DNA of 64,000 nucleotides from Hymenoscyphus infarciens (lineage: Eukaryota; Ascomycota; Leotiomycetes; Helotiales; Helotiaceae), in assembly GCA_001414345.1 (NCBI GenBank), contig LLCB01000247.1, positions 26,422 to 90,421 on the forward strand, read 5' to 3'. Of this stretch, positions 11,334-23,050 are shown one piece after another. The stretch's first letter is position 1. Every line of letters begins with the position of its first letter. Made by a program: the position numbers and the translations under genes. The notes beneath the pieces were generated by a model, which saw only the letters and a list, made by a program, of their open reading frames with translations, was not told where the DNA came from and searched no databases.

Positions 11334-13948
11334 TCATTCTGGAAAGAAACCCCCTCCCCCATCTTCGTCATCCACGTACTCATCGTTAGAATCGTCCATT
11401 TCCTCATCAACGTCTGCCTTCCACCGCCGAACGTCATCCTCTTCACCCTCAACAGCATACGCATCAACACGCTCTTTGATGCGTAGACCAACGACGAATC
11501 TCTTCCACATGTTGAGTACCGCCATTTCACGTTTATATTCTCGTTCACGGTCTCGTTCGTCTCTGAAGCCCTCAATCACAGCCTCCATAGCCTCTCGGAA
11601 TTCAACGGCAACCACGACTCCTTTGAAGACTGCGGTTCCATATCTACCCTTGAAATCGAAGCCTGCTAGTGCTGGTGCATAATCGATTCCTAAAAGACGA
11701 GCGGCCCGTAGAGCATCATCATCTACCACTGTTAGCAAGCCTTGGCTTCCGAGATGTGGAAGACTTACGACGTAAATGAACACCGCCCTTGGGAACCATG
11801 CTCGGAACATAGATGTCGATGTTTCCGAATGTGTTCTTAGGTATCTGGCCGTTAACAACAGGAGGAGCTTCATATATCTCCGTTTGATCCTGCGTATAGA
11901 GATTCGTGCCAGGTCTCTCATCGAGCCCATTTTCGAAAGGATCGTCATCTGGTTTTCGCTTTGCAGGCACAGTCTTGACTGGTTGCTCCCCCATTTTAAT
12001 GTCTCTACCGAGTCGGTACCATGCATCTGCACTCCGGGCAATCTTAACGTCTCGTCTCCTATAAACACTTTCGAGTTTCTTCCCCCCGGGCAAACTAGAA
12101 CCGCGGCCAGCAGCCACTTTTCCAACCTCTCTTGTAGCTACGAGAAGTTCATTCCTTTTCAGATGCCTTTCCAAGGCATAAACCGGATGATCTTTAAAGT
12201 CCGCAATGTTTTTCGGCATCGGTTCCTTGGCCTCATTTGCCGCCAATTCGATGTCTTCTATTTGATCCAGGTCACTCTTAATATCCCGAGAATAAATTCT
12301 CATGGTTTTCCTCCACCATTTCTCCCCGCCTTGGGTAGCTTCAATTCGAGTTTTCCTAGTCTTTGCATTGAACGCTTTGGTATATCTTTTGGTGACATCC
12401 CGGGCACTGCCTCCATCGTCAAAAGCGACAACATAAGACATGTTGTTTTCACGATCAGCCATTGGTGGTTCGAAGGCCCGAGGCTTTGCAATTGTATCCG
12501 TGACAAGTGGATCAACAGGAAGCCATTTCTGGTGAGCTTCATCAAGAACCTCGACCCAAAATACTGGGTAGGGCGATTCCGTTATAGTTTTCGGTTTTGG
12601 TTTTTGGGGCGGTCGAAATGGTCGCGGAGGAGCACTCATTTCAGGTATATCGTAATCTGCCGCATTGGGATGTCCAAAACGCCGCCTTGGAGAGGAAAAC
12701 ATGCCAGAGACATGAGGGAGGGCCTCACCGAAACCCGGTGGCTTAGCAGGAACACTGGAAGTTTTGACCTCGTCATCACTGGTAGCTGGACTGCCCCGTT
12801 TCGATGCTGCTACATAGCTCTTAGGCATTGGGGGTCCCCCAGAGGCAAAAGATAATGGTTGAAGAGAGAAGACTAGGCGAACATCTAAACCTGCGCTACG
12901 TAAAAGAGCACAATAAAGTTGCGCACCAAGATCTCGTGATCCTTTTAAACTATTTGCAGCGGCTTTGAAGTCAGACTTATCGAAGATAAGTTCAGAATCG
13001 TCGGGCAGCTTATACTGTGTGGTGTTAGATAACTAACGAGAAAACATTCCCCCCCCTTTCGGAAAGGTCAGTACTTGCGTTTTCAAGGTCGTCCTGATCA
13101 TCGGCCCATAGAGCTCTACGCAGCCCCCTCGCTGTAATACTGAATTTAGACCTCCACATTCTACCAACCTTTTCTAGACCTCTTTTGAGAAATTCTGTTT
13201 TTCCGAACTGTGAGAGATCAGATTTTGGTCTCAGGTCGGCCAGGACCTTTTTATCCAACAGTGATTTGAGCGATCTTTGTACATCTAAATCATTACACCA
13301 ATTGTTTCTTCGATCAACATGCGACAACAGACATAAAACATGCATCCGATGAGTTTCCAGTCGTGCAACCTTGTCCGCCTTGGTGGACGGCCGTCTGCGG
13401 GCGTTGGCTTTCGCTCGTGTAGGCGTGGTCTCATTTATCTTGAGGGTCAATTCAAGATCACCTGTCGGCTCTTCGTCTTGAGGAAGGGCTCCGAATTCGA
13501 AGCTATCCCAGCCAACGCTTTCATTATCCGACTCTTCATCCGAGTCTCTATACGCTGTCTGTGTCTGCCTTTTTGTTGTGCCCTCGCCATCGGAACCGCC
13601 ATCAATTGCCTCCGGACCCAAAACGTCCTCAAATTCGAGCTCGTCCTCCTCGTCTATAGTCTTTTTTGTGTGGTTTCGCGAAGGGACTGCAGATCCGGTG
13701 GCCATACGAGAACCAGTCCTTCGTCTTTTCAGTGGCCTTTCAGGTATATTTGACTGCTCTGTGACCGACTCCTCCAGCATTGCTCGATAGACATCTGGCA
13801 CCGCATTTCGCGCGGATGCAACTGCATTTCCCCTTCTGCCAGTCGAAGCCCTCTTTCGTGTCATTGACGTTGAAGATTCGCCTGTGTTCGTATCATCGTT
13901 CAATCCTCCAGGCGTCTTCGATGGACGTCCTTTTCGTTTTGGTGGCAT
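11334..13948 (-). CDS. RAD4: DNA damage recognition protein Rad4/XPC (Rhp41-like)
   Basis: Global-genome nucleotide excision repair factor that, with Rad23, recognises helix-distorting lesions in the nucleus. Exons on minus: 13948-13079, 13014-11769, 11722-11334, giving 834 residues. The first about 190 residues are a disordered, acidic, basic-patched tail. Then comes the transglutaminase-like domain (HRMHVLCLLSHVDRRNNWC; KGSRDLGAQLYCALLRSAG; SPYPVFWVEV). BHD1 follows near residue 565 (HPVYALERHLKRNE), then BHD2 and BHD3 (ARLLGIDYAPALAGFDFKGR), ending in an acidic tail. Intron 1 (13078-13015) begins GCAAGT and ends CAG, so it is a GC-AG intron; joining it gives LENYKLPDD in the transglutaminase domain. 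Intron 2 is 46 bp, with branch-like CTAAC near its 3' end. Its 5' end lies only about 150 bp from AT block 1. Confidence 0.93.
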
Positions 13949-14096
13949 GATAGTCTCTCAGTTTCGGATTCATGTCTCGGCGACTGCCTGGTGGACGGGT
14001 GATGGAGCTTATCAGGACTCGATGACGCACCTCGGAGCTCTTTGCTATGGTGGCTGTTAGCGACCCTCTTGAACATTTTGGAAAATCGACTTTTTA
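13949..14096. promoter_or_regulatory. Short RAD4 upstream region ending at AT block
   Basis: Only about 150 bases of normal-composition DNA separate the RAD4 ATG from the abrupt start of the RIP-affected AT-rich block, so the native promoter is either very short or truncated by repeat insertion. Confidence 0.4.
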
Positions 14097-16656
14097 GCGT
14101 ATTAGTACCTAAATATATAATAATTTAAAGTACTCTACTACTACCTTTTATACTTAATTATACTTTAAAATTAAGAGAATTATATATTAAGGTTATTTAA
14201 TTATACTAAAATTATATATACTTAATTATTATAAGAGTTATAGTTATTAAAAAGATATAATTTAAAGTCTCTACTCTTATATACCTTATACTCTAGATCT
14301 TACTATTATCCTTCTACTACTACTTTTATATACTTGTAGATTTGTAATTCTCTTCTATATACCTCTTCTATATACTATCGCTATTATATCCTTTTACTTT
14401 ATCTATAAAAAGCTTATTAGTAGTGTCTTTTATAGTAAATATAGCTATAACTAAAATACTACTATACTTTAAGCTAAGCTCTAAAAGCCTTAAATTTAAA
14501 AGGAACCTACTATAAAATTTAAGAGTATCTCTAAAAGTAAGAAAGTAATTAAATTATTCTTCTTCTCTAATAATAAGTACTAGTACGATTATAATAGTAA
14601 TAACTCCTTTACTACTAATTTATTAAAGTTTAGAGATTATACTAAGAAGGCTATTAAGCTAAGAAATAAAGCTAGAAAGAAGAATAAAACTATAAAGAAT
14701 TAACTTAAAAGAAGAGATAACTTTAGTCTTAATCTTTACTATTAAAAGAAGACTACCTTTTACTAAACTATTTATATATAGTTATATAAGCGTCTTCTAA
14801 AAAAGGCTACTTTTATAGGTATTATAGTAACCTATTAATTTAAGAAAAAGATACTAATTAGTACTAGAGACTAGGTTAATAAGTTTTTATAAAAACTTAT
14901 TAAGTTATTAGATATATATACTAAGTATAATAAAGTATATTAGAAGGTATTATAAAAGGAGTTTAATAGTAGAAAGGCTAAATTCGAGATCTTAATAAGT
15001 AGTACTTAGTCTATAATAATCTACGTCTTTAAAGAAGTAGATATAGAGAATAGTATAATAGTAGTTAATCTTAAGAGTATATATAAGCTTAAATAAGTAA
15101 TATATATATTCTTTCTAGTAATTTATAAAGAGGAGTTATTATTTATTAAGAAAGAGAAACTAAAGCTAAAAAAGAGTAAGAAAGCGTTATTACTATTACT
15201 AGTAATTTATAAGGTATTTACTAGTAAAAGGTTAGCTTAATTATTATCTTTATTTTTAGGTTTAAACTTATTAAATTCTAAAGCTAAATCGTCTATTAAG
15301 AAGATTAAATTAGAGTCTTTAGTAAAAGAGGATAAGCTAGTTAAATTTAAAGCTTTAAAAGAGGTATTACTAATAGTAAAAGATAAGATAGTAAAAGACG
15401 AGATAGTAAAGAGTAAGCTAGAAGTTAATTATAAAAGTTTAGAAAAGAGGTTACTTATACTCTTAAGTAATTTAAGTCTTTTATATACTAGTATTAAGTT
15501 TTAATTTTAGTTAGAATTTATTTAAAATAGAGTTTTCTTCTTTTAGTATCTCTTTAGTTATTCTTATATCCTACGTATAGACGCGTTCAGCAGTCTGGTT
15601 TAAAACTACTCTTATTTAAGATAGTTTTAGACTAAAATCTAGGTAGCTTCGAACTACGATGCTACTAAACTAGTTTAAGAGTGCTAAGATATTAAAATCT
15701 AAATTAAAGTAAGAAACACGTCTACGGGGCGTACTTAAGAGGCCTTCTTTTTAAGGACTTTTTTAGTAGAGGTTTTTAAATATAAGATTATAAGTAAATT
15801 ATTATTCAATTTCTATATTATTATATACTTTAGTAGGGTTTAAAGAATAAGATAATGATTTAAATATTCGGTCGCGTTAGAGCTGGAAATATAAGATTAG
15901 AACCGCGTTCTACTAAATCACGTAGAGTATAAGAATAACTGAAGAGATAGTAATATTAATATTTTATCTATCTTTTATTTCTTTTATTTTAAATTAAAAA
16001 TAGAAGCTATTTAGATATAAATAAACACTTTCTTTTATAAAAAGTATTTAATTAGACGTTATTATAATACTTTAAAGTAGCTTTATAATAAGTAAGGTTA
16101 TTAATAAGTTTCTTCTACTTTCTAAGAATCGTGTTATATAACTCTAATATAACTAAAACCCTATTCTACTATAATTTTAAAAATAATTATATATCTACTT
16201 AAATCGATTAACTTTATATCTAAATTATATTTCTCTTATATTTCTCTCTTAGTTCTCTTATATTTCTACCTAGTTCTTTTAAATAGTTCTTAGTTCTTTT
16301 AAATAGCTCTTAGTTATATTAATTAGCTTAGTAAAGTAAGTAGTAGTTAGAGAGGAGTTATATAATTTATATATAATAAAAGAAAAGCCTCTTATATATA
16401 TAATAGAAAGGATAGCTACTAAAGAGTTAATTATAAAGTAAGTTAAACTTACTTTATTATTATAAAGTAAATATATACTAATATTTAATAGTAAAAAGAT
16501 CTTTTAGTATAAGTTTAAGACCTAGAACTTTCTTATAAAAATTTCTAATATTATTAATAATCTAGAAGCTATTTAATTAGCTACGAAGTTATAGTATAAG
16601 GACTTTACTTATAAGAAAATCCTATATATACTTAATTAATTTAAAGGTATACTAAT

Positions 16657-16833
16657 TATTAGTATAACTTATAGTTATAAAAGCGATATAAAAAGAGTTA
16701 TATTATCGTTCGTATATACTAAGTAAAGCTAGCTACGATGCCTACTTAAGTAGCTCTTAAGCGAGAAGGTTACGTGTTCCCACGTATACTATCCCGAGCA
16801 GTTACTTACTCTTAAGTTATACCGATACTAGTA
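16657..16833 (-). repeat. 3' LTR of the copia-type element (177 bp)
   Basis: Direct repeat partner of 22874-23050, of identical length. It has a relatively intact core (GCTAGCTACGATGCCTACTT) followed by AGCTCTTAAGCGAGAAGG. On the minus strand it is preceded by a purine-rich AGAGAGA stretch that could be the polypurine tract. Confidence 0.8.
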
Positions 16834-19800
16834 TCTCTCTAAAAAGGTCGAAGTTACTTAAAATTATTAAAAAACACATATCTGATCTAACTAATCAGAG
16901 CTCTCTATCTCTATCTTCGACTAATAAGAAGGCTCTATTTTAGTCCTCTATTATCTCTTATTTCGTTCTACCTACTCTATAAGATTAATGTCTAGCTTAT
17001 TAGTATTAATCAACTTTTATAGAGTATTATAGTAACTCTTCTTAGTTATAGTATCTGTAGAATTACTTTTACTATTAATCTATTTAATTTTATTAATCTC
17101 TTTTAATTTATATACTTCTTATAAATATATAATATTAATTATTAGTTGCTTTTCTTTAGTTATATCTAATTTAGCTATATATTTATAAATAGACTTTGAA
17201 TTAGTATATACTATAAGTGGTATCTTAAATCCTAAAATGCTTTTGAAAGTTGATTTTATTAAAGCTACGACGTTAAATCTAGAGCTTATTATATATAATT
17301 CTAATACTAAAATACTATAGATAACTCTCTTATACTTAGTAGAAGACTAATATAAGATATTAGTATTATTATTCTTATTTATAAGAGTAATAACGTAACT
17401 GATTTATAATAATAAGTTCTTATTATTAGTAAATGATTTATTAATAAAAGTATATAACTTGAAGAAAGTTTTATCTAATTTAATAAATTTAAGCTCTCTT
17501 ACGACATTCTTGATTTACTATTAAATTCGCTTATTAAGAAGTGAAATATTATTATCTTAAGAATCGATAGTTTAGATAGTATATAATAAGTTGAAAGCGG
17601 TCTTAAGTTAAGATACTATAGCTAAGTATATATCTCTAGTATATTATATAATATATTAATCTTTAATATCTACTATATATAATATCTCTTTTATATTAGA
17701 TATCTTAGTTAGAGCTTTTTATACTAAATCTAAGTATTTTATATAATCTTAAGTAAGAGATATAGAGCTATCTTAATACTTAGTAATTAGTTCTCTATTA
17801 AATTTAATTAGATAGTTAATAGTAAGCTCTTCTCTCTTCTTAGATATAAATCCAGCTTTATTAATAATAACCTTCTCTTTATTAGTAAAGGTATTATTAA
17901 TAAGTATAAGAGTATTATTAGTTTAAAAGCCTACTATACTAAAAGAGGTATCTAACTTTACTTATTTATTATATTAGTATAACTTGGTATATAAAAGATA
18001 GAGGTTAAATATTAACTATTCTATTATAAGCTTTAAAATATAGTATTTATAGTATATTATAAACTAATAATTACTAGCTTCTAGAATACTATATAATAGT
18101 CTAATTACTTTAAAGAATATATCTTTCTATTAAGAATAACTTTTAAGAAGATATATAAAGAATTTTTAATTTAAGTTAGTTAATAATTAAGTATATACTT
18201 ATGTAATATCTTAAATAAATACTTATAAGCCTAGAAGTATTATAATAAGTATAAGGATTATTCTCTAGCTAACTTTTTAAATAATAAGCGCTTAGGTAAG
18301 TACTAGAGACTTTTTAATATTATTATAAGCTTAGATAACTAATCTTAACTTCGTAAAAGTAAGTACTATACTCTTGAATTTAATATTATCTATAAAGTAT
18401 AATCTAAATATTCTAGTATTAAGAGATAACTCCTTCTAAGTAATAATCTCAAAAACACTTTAATTAGTTAATCTATTAATCTCTTTTTATTATAATTTAA
18501 TATATATTATACTATTATTAGCTATAAAGACTTTAATATTATAAGGTTTACTTAAATTAGTAAGAAAAGTTTTAACGTTTTTAAGAGTAATATAGTTAAT
18601 ATTATTAATAAAAGTGTCTAACTATTAGAATAATACTTTAATATTACTTAGAGGCCTTAGATACTTTTAGAGCTATCTACGTCTATGCTTCTAGAGTAGT
18701 TCTAGTAAGAATTCTAGAATATTAGTATTTTAATAGATTTATAACTAATAAAGTTAATATTGAGAAGAAGGTGAATCTTAGTTACTCTACTCTACTTCTT
18801 ATCTACTCTATTACTTAAAAGTTCCTCCTTTTTTATAAGATTATAGTATTATTTTAGACAGTGCTATATTAGAAACTTCTTTAGTTATTAGTGCTATTCT
18901 AGAAGTTTTAGAAGTTTTAATAAAGTATAGCTTTATAACTATAGATTAAAACTTTATAGAGCTACTTAGTAGTACTATAATATAGTCCTTATTCTCGATT
19001 CTTTAAAGAATAAAAGGTTCTATTTAAGACTTTATATACTCTCTTTATACTAAAACGTCTAAATTTAAGAGTAAGTCCTTAACTTAGTTAATTAGTCTAT
19101 TTTATATATTAAAAGCTTTTTTAACTTAATAGGATATAATCTACTTTTATACCTCTTACGTAGCCTTTTTATAAATCTTAGATCTTATAGAAATTAGTTA
19201 TAAAAGTACGTTAGTTATAGTTATTTAAGTATATGCTCTATATACTAATAGAGTAGAGACTAGTTAATTTAAGCCTATTATATTATTAATTACTTTAAAA
19301 GCTATTTAAAGTACTAAACTTTATAAGAGATATAGCTCTTATTTATATATAATATTATATACCTATTAAATTAGTCTATAATAACGTTCTACTATACTAA
19401 TTGAATTATATACCTTAACTAGTATAGTTTTTACTATAGTACTTATTTTAGTAACAAAGTATACAAAGTCCTTTCTAATAAAGTTTATCTTAGTATTTAT
19501 AATAATATAATTAGAAGGTCTAAGATATATATTAATCTAATATTTTTAGAAGACCTCTTATATAGTTATTACTTTTATATCTAGTAAAAGGTTACCTACT
19601 TAATACCTTATTACTTTATCTATATAGTATAAGACCGCCTACTTATTAAGAAAGAAAGTATTAATTAAAATACTATAATTAAATTTAAGATTATTATAAA
19701 AGATAAACTTAAATTAACTAAGTAAGCTTCTATACTTTTAATAGTATTTATAAAATTTAGTAAGATATTAAAGAATACTTTAGTTAATATAATACCTAGC

Positions 19801-22800
19801 TCTTTCTAGTATATATTATAATCTTAGTACTAATAGGTAGCTAAATCGCTTATAAAGTCGTTAAATATTAATATTTATAAGAAATATTAAGTACTTCTAT
19901 ATAAAGTTATATATAGCTTTATCCTAGAGTAGAAAAGAGTATTTAAATCGTTATATAATAGAGAACCTTTTAATCTCTATTCCTTTCTTATTCTCTTAGA
20001 TAAGTATATTTTAAAGATTATTTAAAGTAACTTTTAAGTTATCTATATTATTAATATAAAGAATAAAAAGAGTATTAGATTATACTATATAAAATTTAGT
20101 CTTTCTAATTAGTATATCAATTATTATTAATTCTAAAGATAGAGTATATCTCTTACTAAACTAGATATTAAATTAACTCTTTATATCTTTATTAATTAAA
20201 ACGCTTTTAATAAGTCTAATATATATAAGATATTAGTTATATCCTATACTTAACTTTTAAGCTACTCTAGTATCGATTATTATACTAAAGAAGTTCTCTT
20301 TTATATATCTTTTAACTATTATTATAAACACCTTCTCTATAAATTCATATATAACGTTAGAAGTATTATTTAGGTTTTATAAGATATATCTATTAATAAC
20401 GTGTTTTTATACTAAACTTATTAAACTTATAGTAAGTTATTTAATATTTAAATTATTAATAAATCCTATAAAAGTAATATTATAATAGATAACTTTATTA
20501 TCTAAGCTAATATCTAATAAGTAACTATCTTCTTTTAATAAAGTAATAGCTTAAAATATCTCTAATATCTCTTTCTTCTAAGTACTCTAAGCGTATACTA
20601 TATTTATATTATATACTTTTCTAGTATATCTGTCTTACTTCTCTTTAAAATGTCTAGAATTTAAATTAGTCTATTTAGTAAAGTAATAGTTCTACTCTTC
20701 TTAACTATAATCCTAAGATAAATAGTCGTCCTTTCTATATATATAATATATCCTCTTCTTCTTATATTAATCTATACTACTAAATTTATTTATACTACTA
20801 TATTATCTACTTTTATAGAAGTATCTTTTAGTTATTATAGTTTTATTTATAACTATCTCTAAATAGACTTTTATATAGAATCGGATCGAACTTTATAGAA
20901 GAGTAATAGTATTAGAAATCAAAGGATCTTAAAGTAAGATTAATATTACTATAGTATAATCTAGGACTCTTTTATATACTAAAATTAGCTTATTTGAAAA
21001 TTAACTATTAATATAAAAGTCTATAAAGAGGGAAAATCTTAGTAAATTAAGTCTTAATAATATATTCTTAAAAAAGCTTAATATTAATACTCTAGATACT
21101 TATATTATCTCTTATAAATTAATATTATTCTACTTAGATAATTAACCTTTTTTGTAAAGTTTATTTTTAAAGTATTATTATATAGATATAGATAAAACTT
21201 TAAAAGATTAATTATTATTTTTATTAAAAAGTATAATATAAAAGTAATTTAAAGCGTTATCTTTTAATATAGTAGAGAAGGTAAGAGAGTAAATCGCTAG
21301 TAATACTCTACTTCTCTTATATATATTCTTAAATATTATAACTTTAATTATAAAGTTATCTTCTTTTCTACTATACTTTTAATTGTTCTTATATACTTTT
21401 ATAAGAGTACTTAATACGTGAGAGTAGTTTTAACTCTTTAAACTTTAAGAAGTTAATTCTAGTTTAAAATATACTATATTTATTTATACTAGTAGTCTTC
21501 TACTAGAATTATTCTATTACTAATTATATTCTAAATACTTAAAGATATTATTAAAGTTATTAGTAATAATATTATTATTAAATTAGTATAATATAAAGAA
21601 AGAGGTACGGTTATCTTTTAGTAGACTTAGTAGTTAGATTAGAGGTTATATAAGATTATTAAAATCTCTTCTTTTAGTTAGTAGAATTAAAGTTATTAAA
21701 AATGTTAGTTGTTATTATTATTATATAGAGAATGATTATTATATAGTAGAGGCTTATAAAGCTTCGTCTCTAGCCTTCGTCTTAGATCGAGTGTTTTAAG
21801 TAATATTTTTAGCTAGAGGTTATTATTATAAAGGTTATAGAGGTTATAGAGATTATAGAGGTTATAGATATTATTACTATAGCTTTTATTATCTTTTAGC
21901 GTGTTCTAATATATATTTATAATAGGAACTAAAGTCTTTAGTACTAGCTCCTTCTAATACTATATCTTTTAATTCTTCGTCCGACTACTTAGTTTAGTAA
22001 ACCTCGGTAGTAGTATTATATAGTGCTTAAGATATAAGTATCTTATATCTATCTATCTCAACCTATACACCTCTTCTACGAAGTATTCGTCGTAACTTAG
22101 TAGTAGTAGATTAGTAGATTTTAGCGAATTTATCTTAATTCTATCTTTTAAAGTCTACTTAAAATTCGTTCTAAAGAAGAAGGTCTTCGTTCTCTTCTTT
22201 AGCGTATTCCTCTTCTCGTTTAGTAGTATATATCGTCTCTTCTATTAGAGTCGGTATATCCGCTATATTATTGTTATTTAAAGTAGTAGATGTTATTGAA
22301 AAGTCGTTATCGGGTTTCAGGTAAATAAAGTGTCTTAGAGAGTATGAATTATCTTAGAGGATAATAGGAAGTTAGTAAGAGGTCGGTATTTACAATTAGC
22401 GCTTCCTGTCTTAAGAAGCGTTTATAGTTTATTAAAACGATACTACTAGTCTTATATTTAGTAGGCGTTTAAGAGATCTCTTTAGAGAGAGGTAGGAGGT
22501 TAGAAGGTCTCTTAGAGAGAGGTAGAAGGTCTCTTAAAAGTTAGTAGAGAGTTAGTAAGAGGTTAGTATTTATAATTAGTACTTCCTATCTTAAGAAGCG
22601 TTTATAGTTTATTAAATGGAAAGTATCGATACTAACGATTTTATATATAGTAGGCGTTTAAGAGGTCTCTTAAAAGAGATAGGAGATTAGAGGTAGTAAT
22701 AGACACTTCTTATATTAAGAAGTGTTTATAGTATTATTGAAAATTATAGTAGAAGGAATTACGATTAGAGAAGAGGAGTCTACTAGTAATATCGAGTTTA

Positions 22801-22873
22801 CTTTTATATAAGTATATCTATAGTAGAAATATACGAAGTAACTAAGTATCTAATCTATACGTCTACTAATTAG

Positions 22874-23050
22874 TATTAGTATAACTTATAGTTATAAAAG
22901 TAATATAAAAAGAGTTATATTATCGTTTATATATACCGAGTAAAGCTAGCTACGATGCCTACTTAAGTAGCTCTTAAGCGAGAAGGTCACGTGTTCCTAC
23001 GTATGCTATCCCGAGTAGTTACTTACTCTTAAGTTATACTAATACTAATA
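22874..23050 (-). repeat. 5' LTR of the copia-type element (177 bp)
   Basis: Direct repeat of 16657-16833. Differences between the two copies are mostly C/T and G/A, as expected if RIP mutated each copy separately. Confidence 0.8.

Larger units (their letters stand above)
16657..23050 (-). mobile_element. RIP-degraded Ty1/copia-type LTR retrotransposon
   Basis: Two direct repeats of 177 bp each lie 6.2 kb apart (16657-16833 and 22874-23050). Their ends are inverted (TATTAGTATAACTTA and its complement), consistent with ancestral TGTTGG...CCAACA after RIP. On the minus strand between them are two pol remnants. At about 19290-19205 is the end-of-integrase signature read as LVSTLLVYRAY with scattered stops (ancestral LVPTLLVFGAY). 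At about 17430-17140 is an RNase H region with runs such as LELYIISSRFNVVALIKSTF and FKIPLIVYTNSKSIYKYIAK. Integrase upstream of RNase H and the position next to the 3' LTR fit copia order. The element is non-functional. A clear target duplication is not visible. Confidence 0.82.

Noticed and set aside
11776..12855. Long plus-strand open frame of 359 codons
   Set aside because: It lies antisense to the RAD4 domain-bearing exon, shows no domain, and is a codon-bias shadow.
20040..20075. YVDD-like reverse transcriptase box on minus (LYINNID)
   Set aside because: It lies upstream of the integrase remnant, inconsistent with copia order supported by the RNase H relic at 17.2 kb. It is likely an AT-rich coincidence.
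21700..21765. Zinc-knuckle-like pattern on the plus strand after undoing RIP
   Set aside because: The last cysteine position is GCT, which RIP cannot produce from a Cys codon, and the strand is opposite to the copia pol relics.
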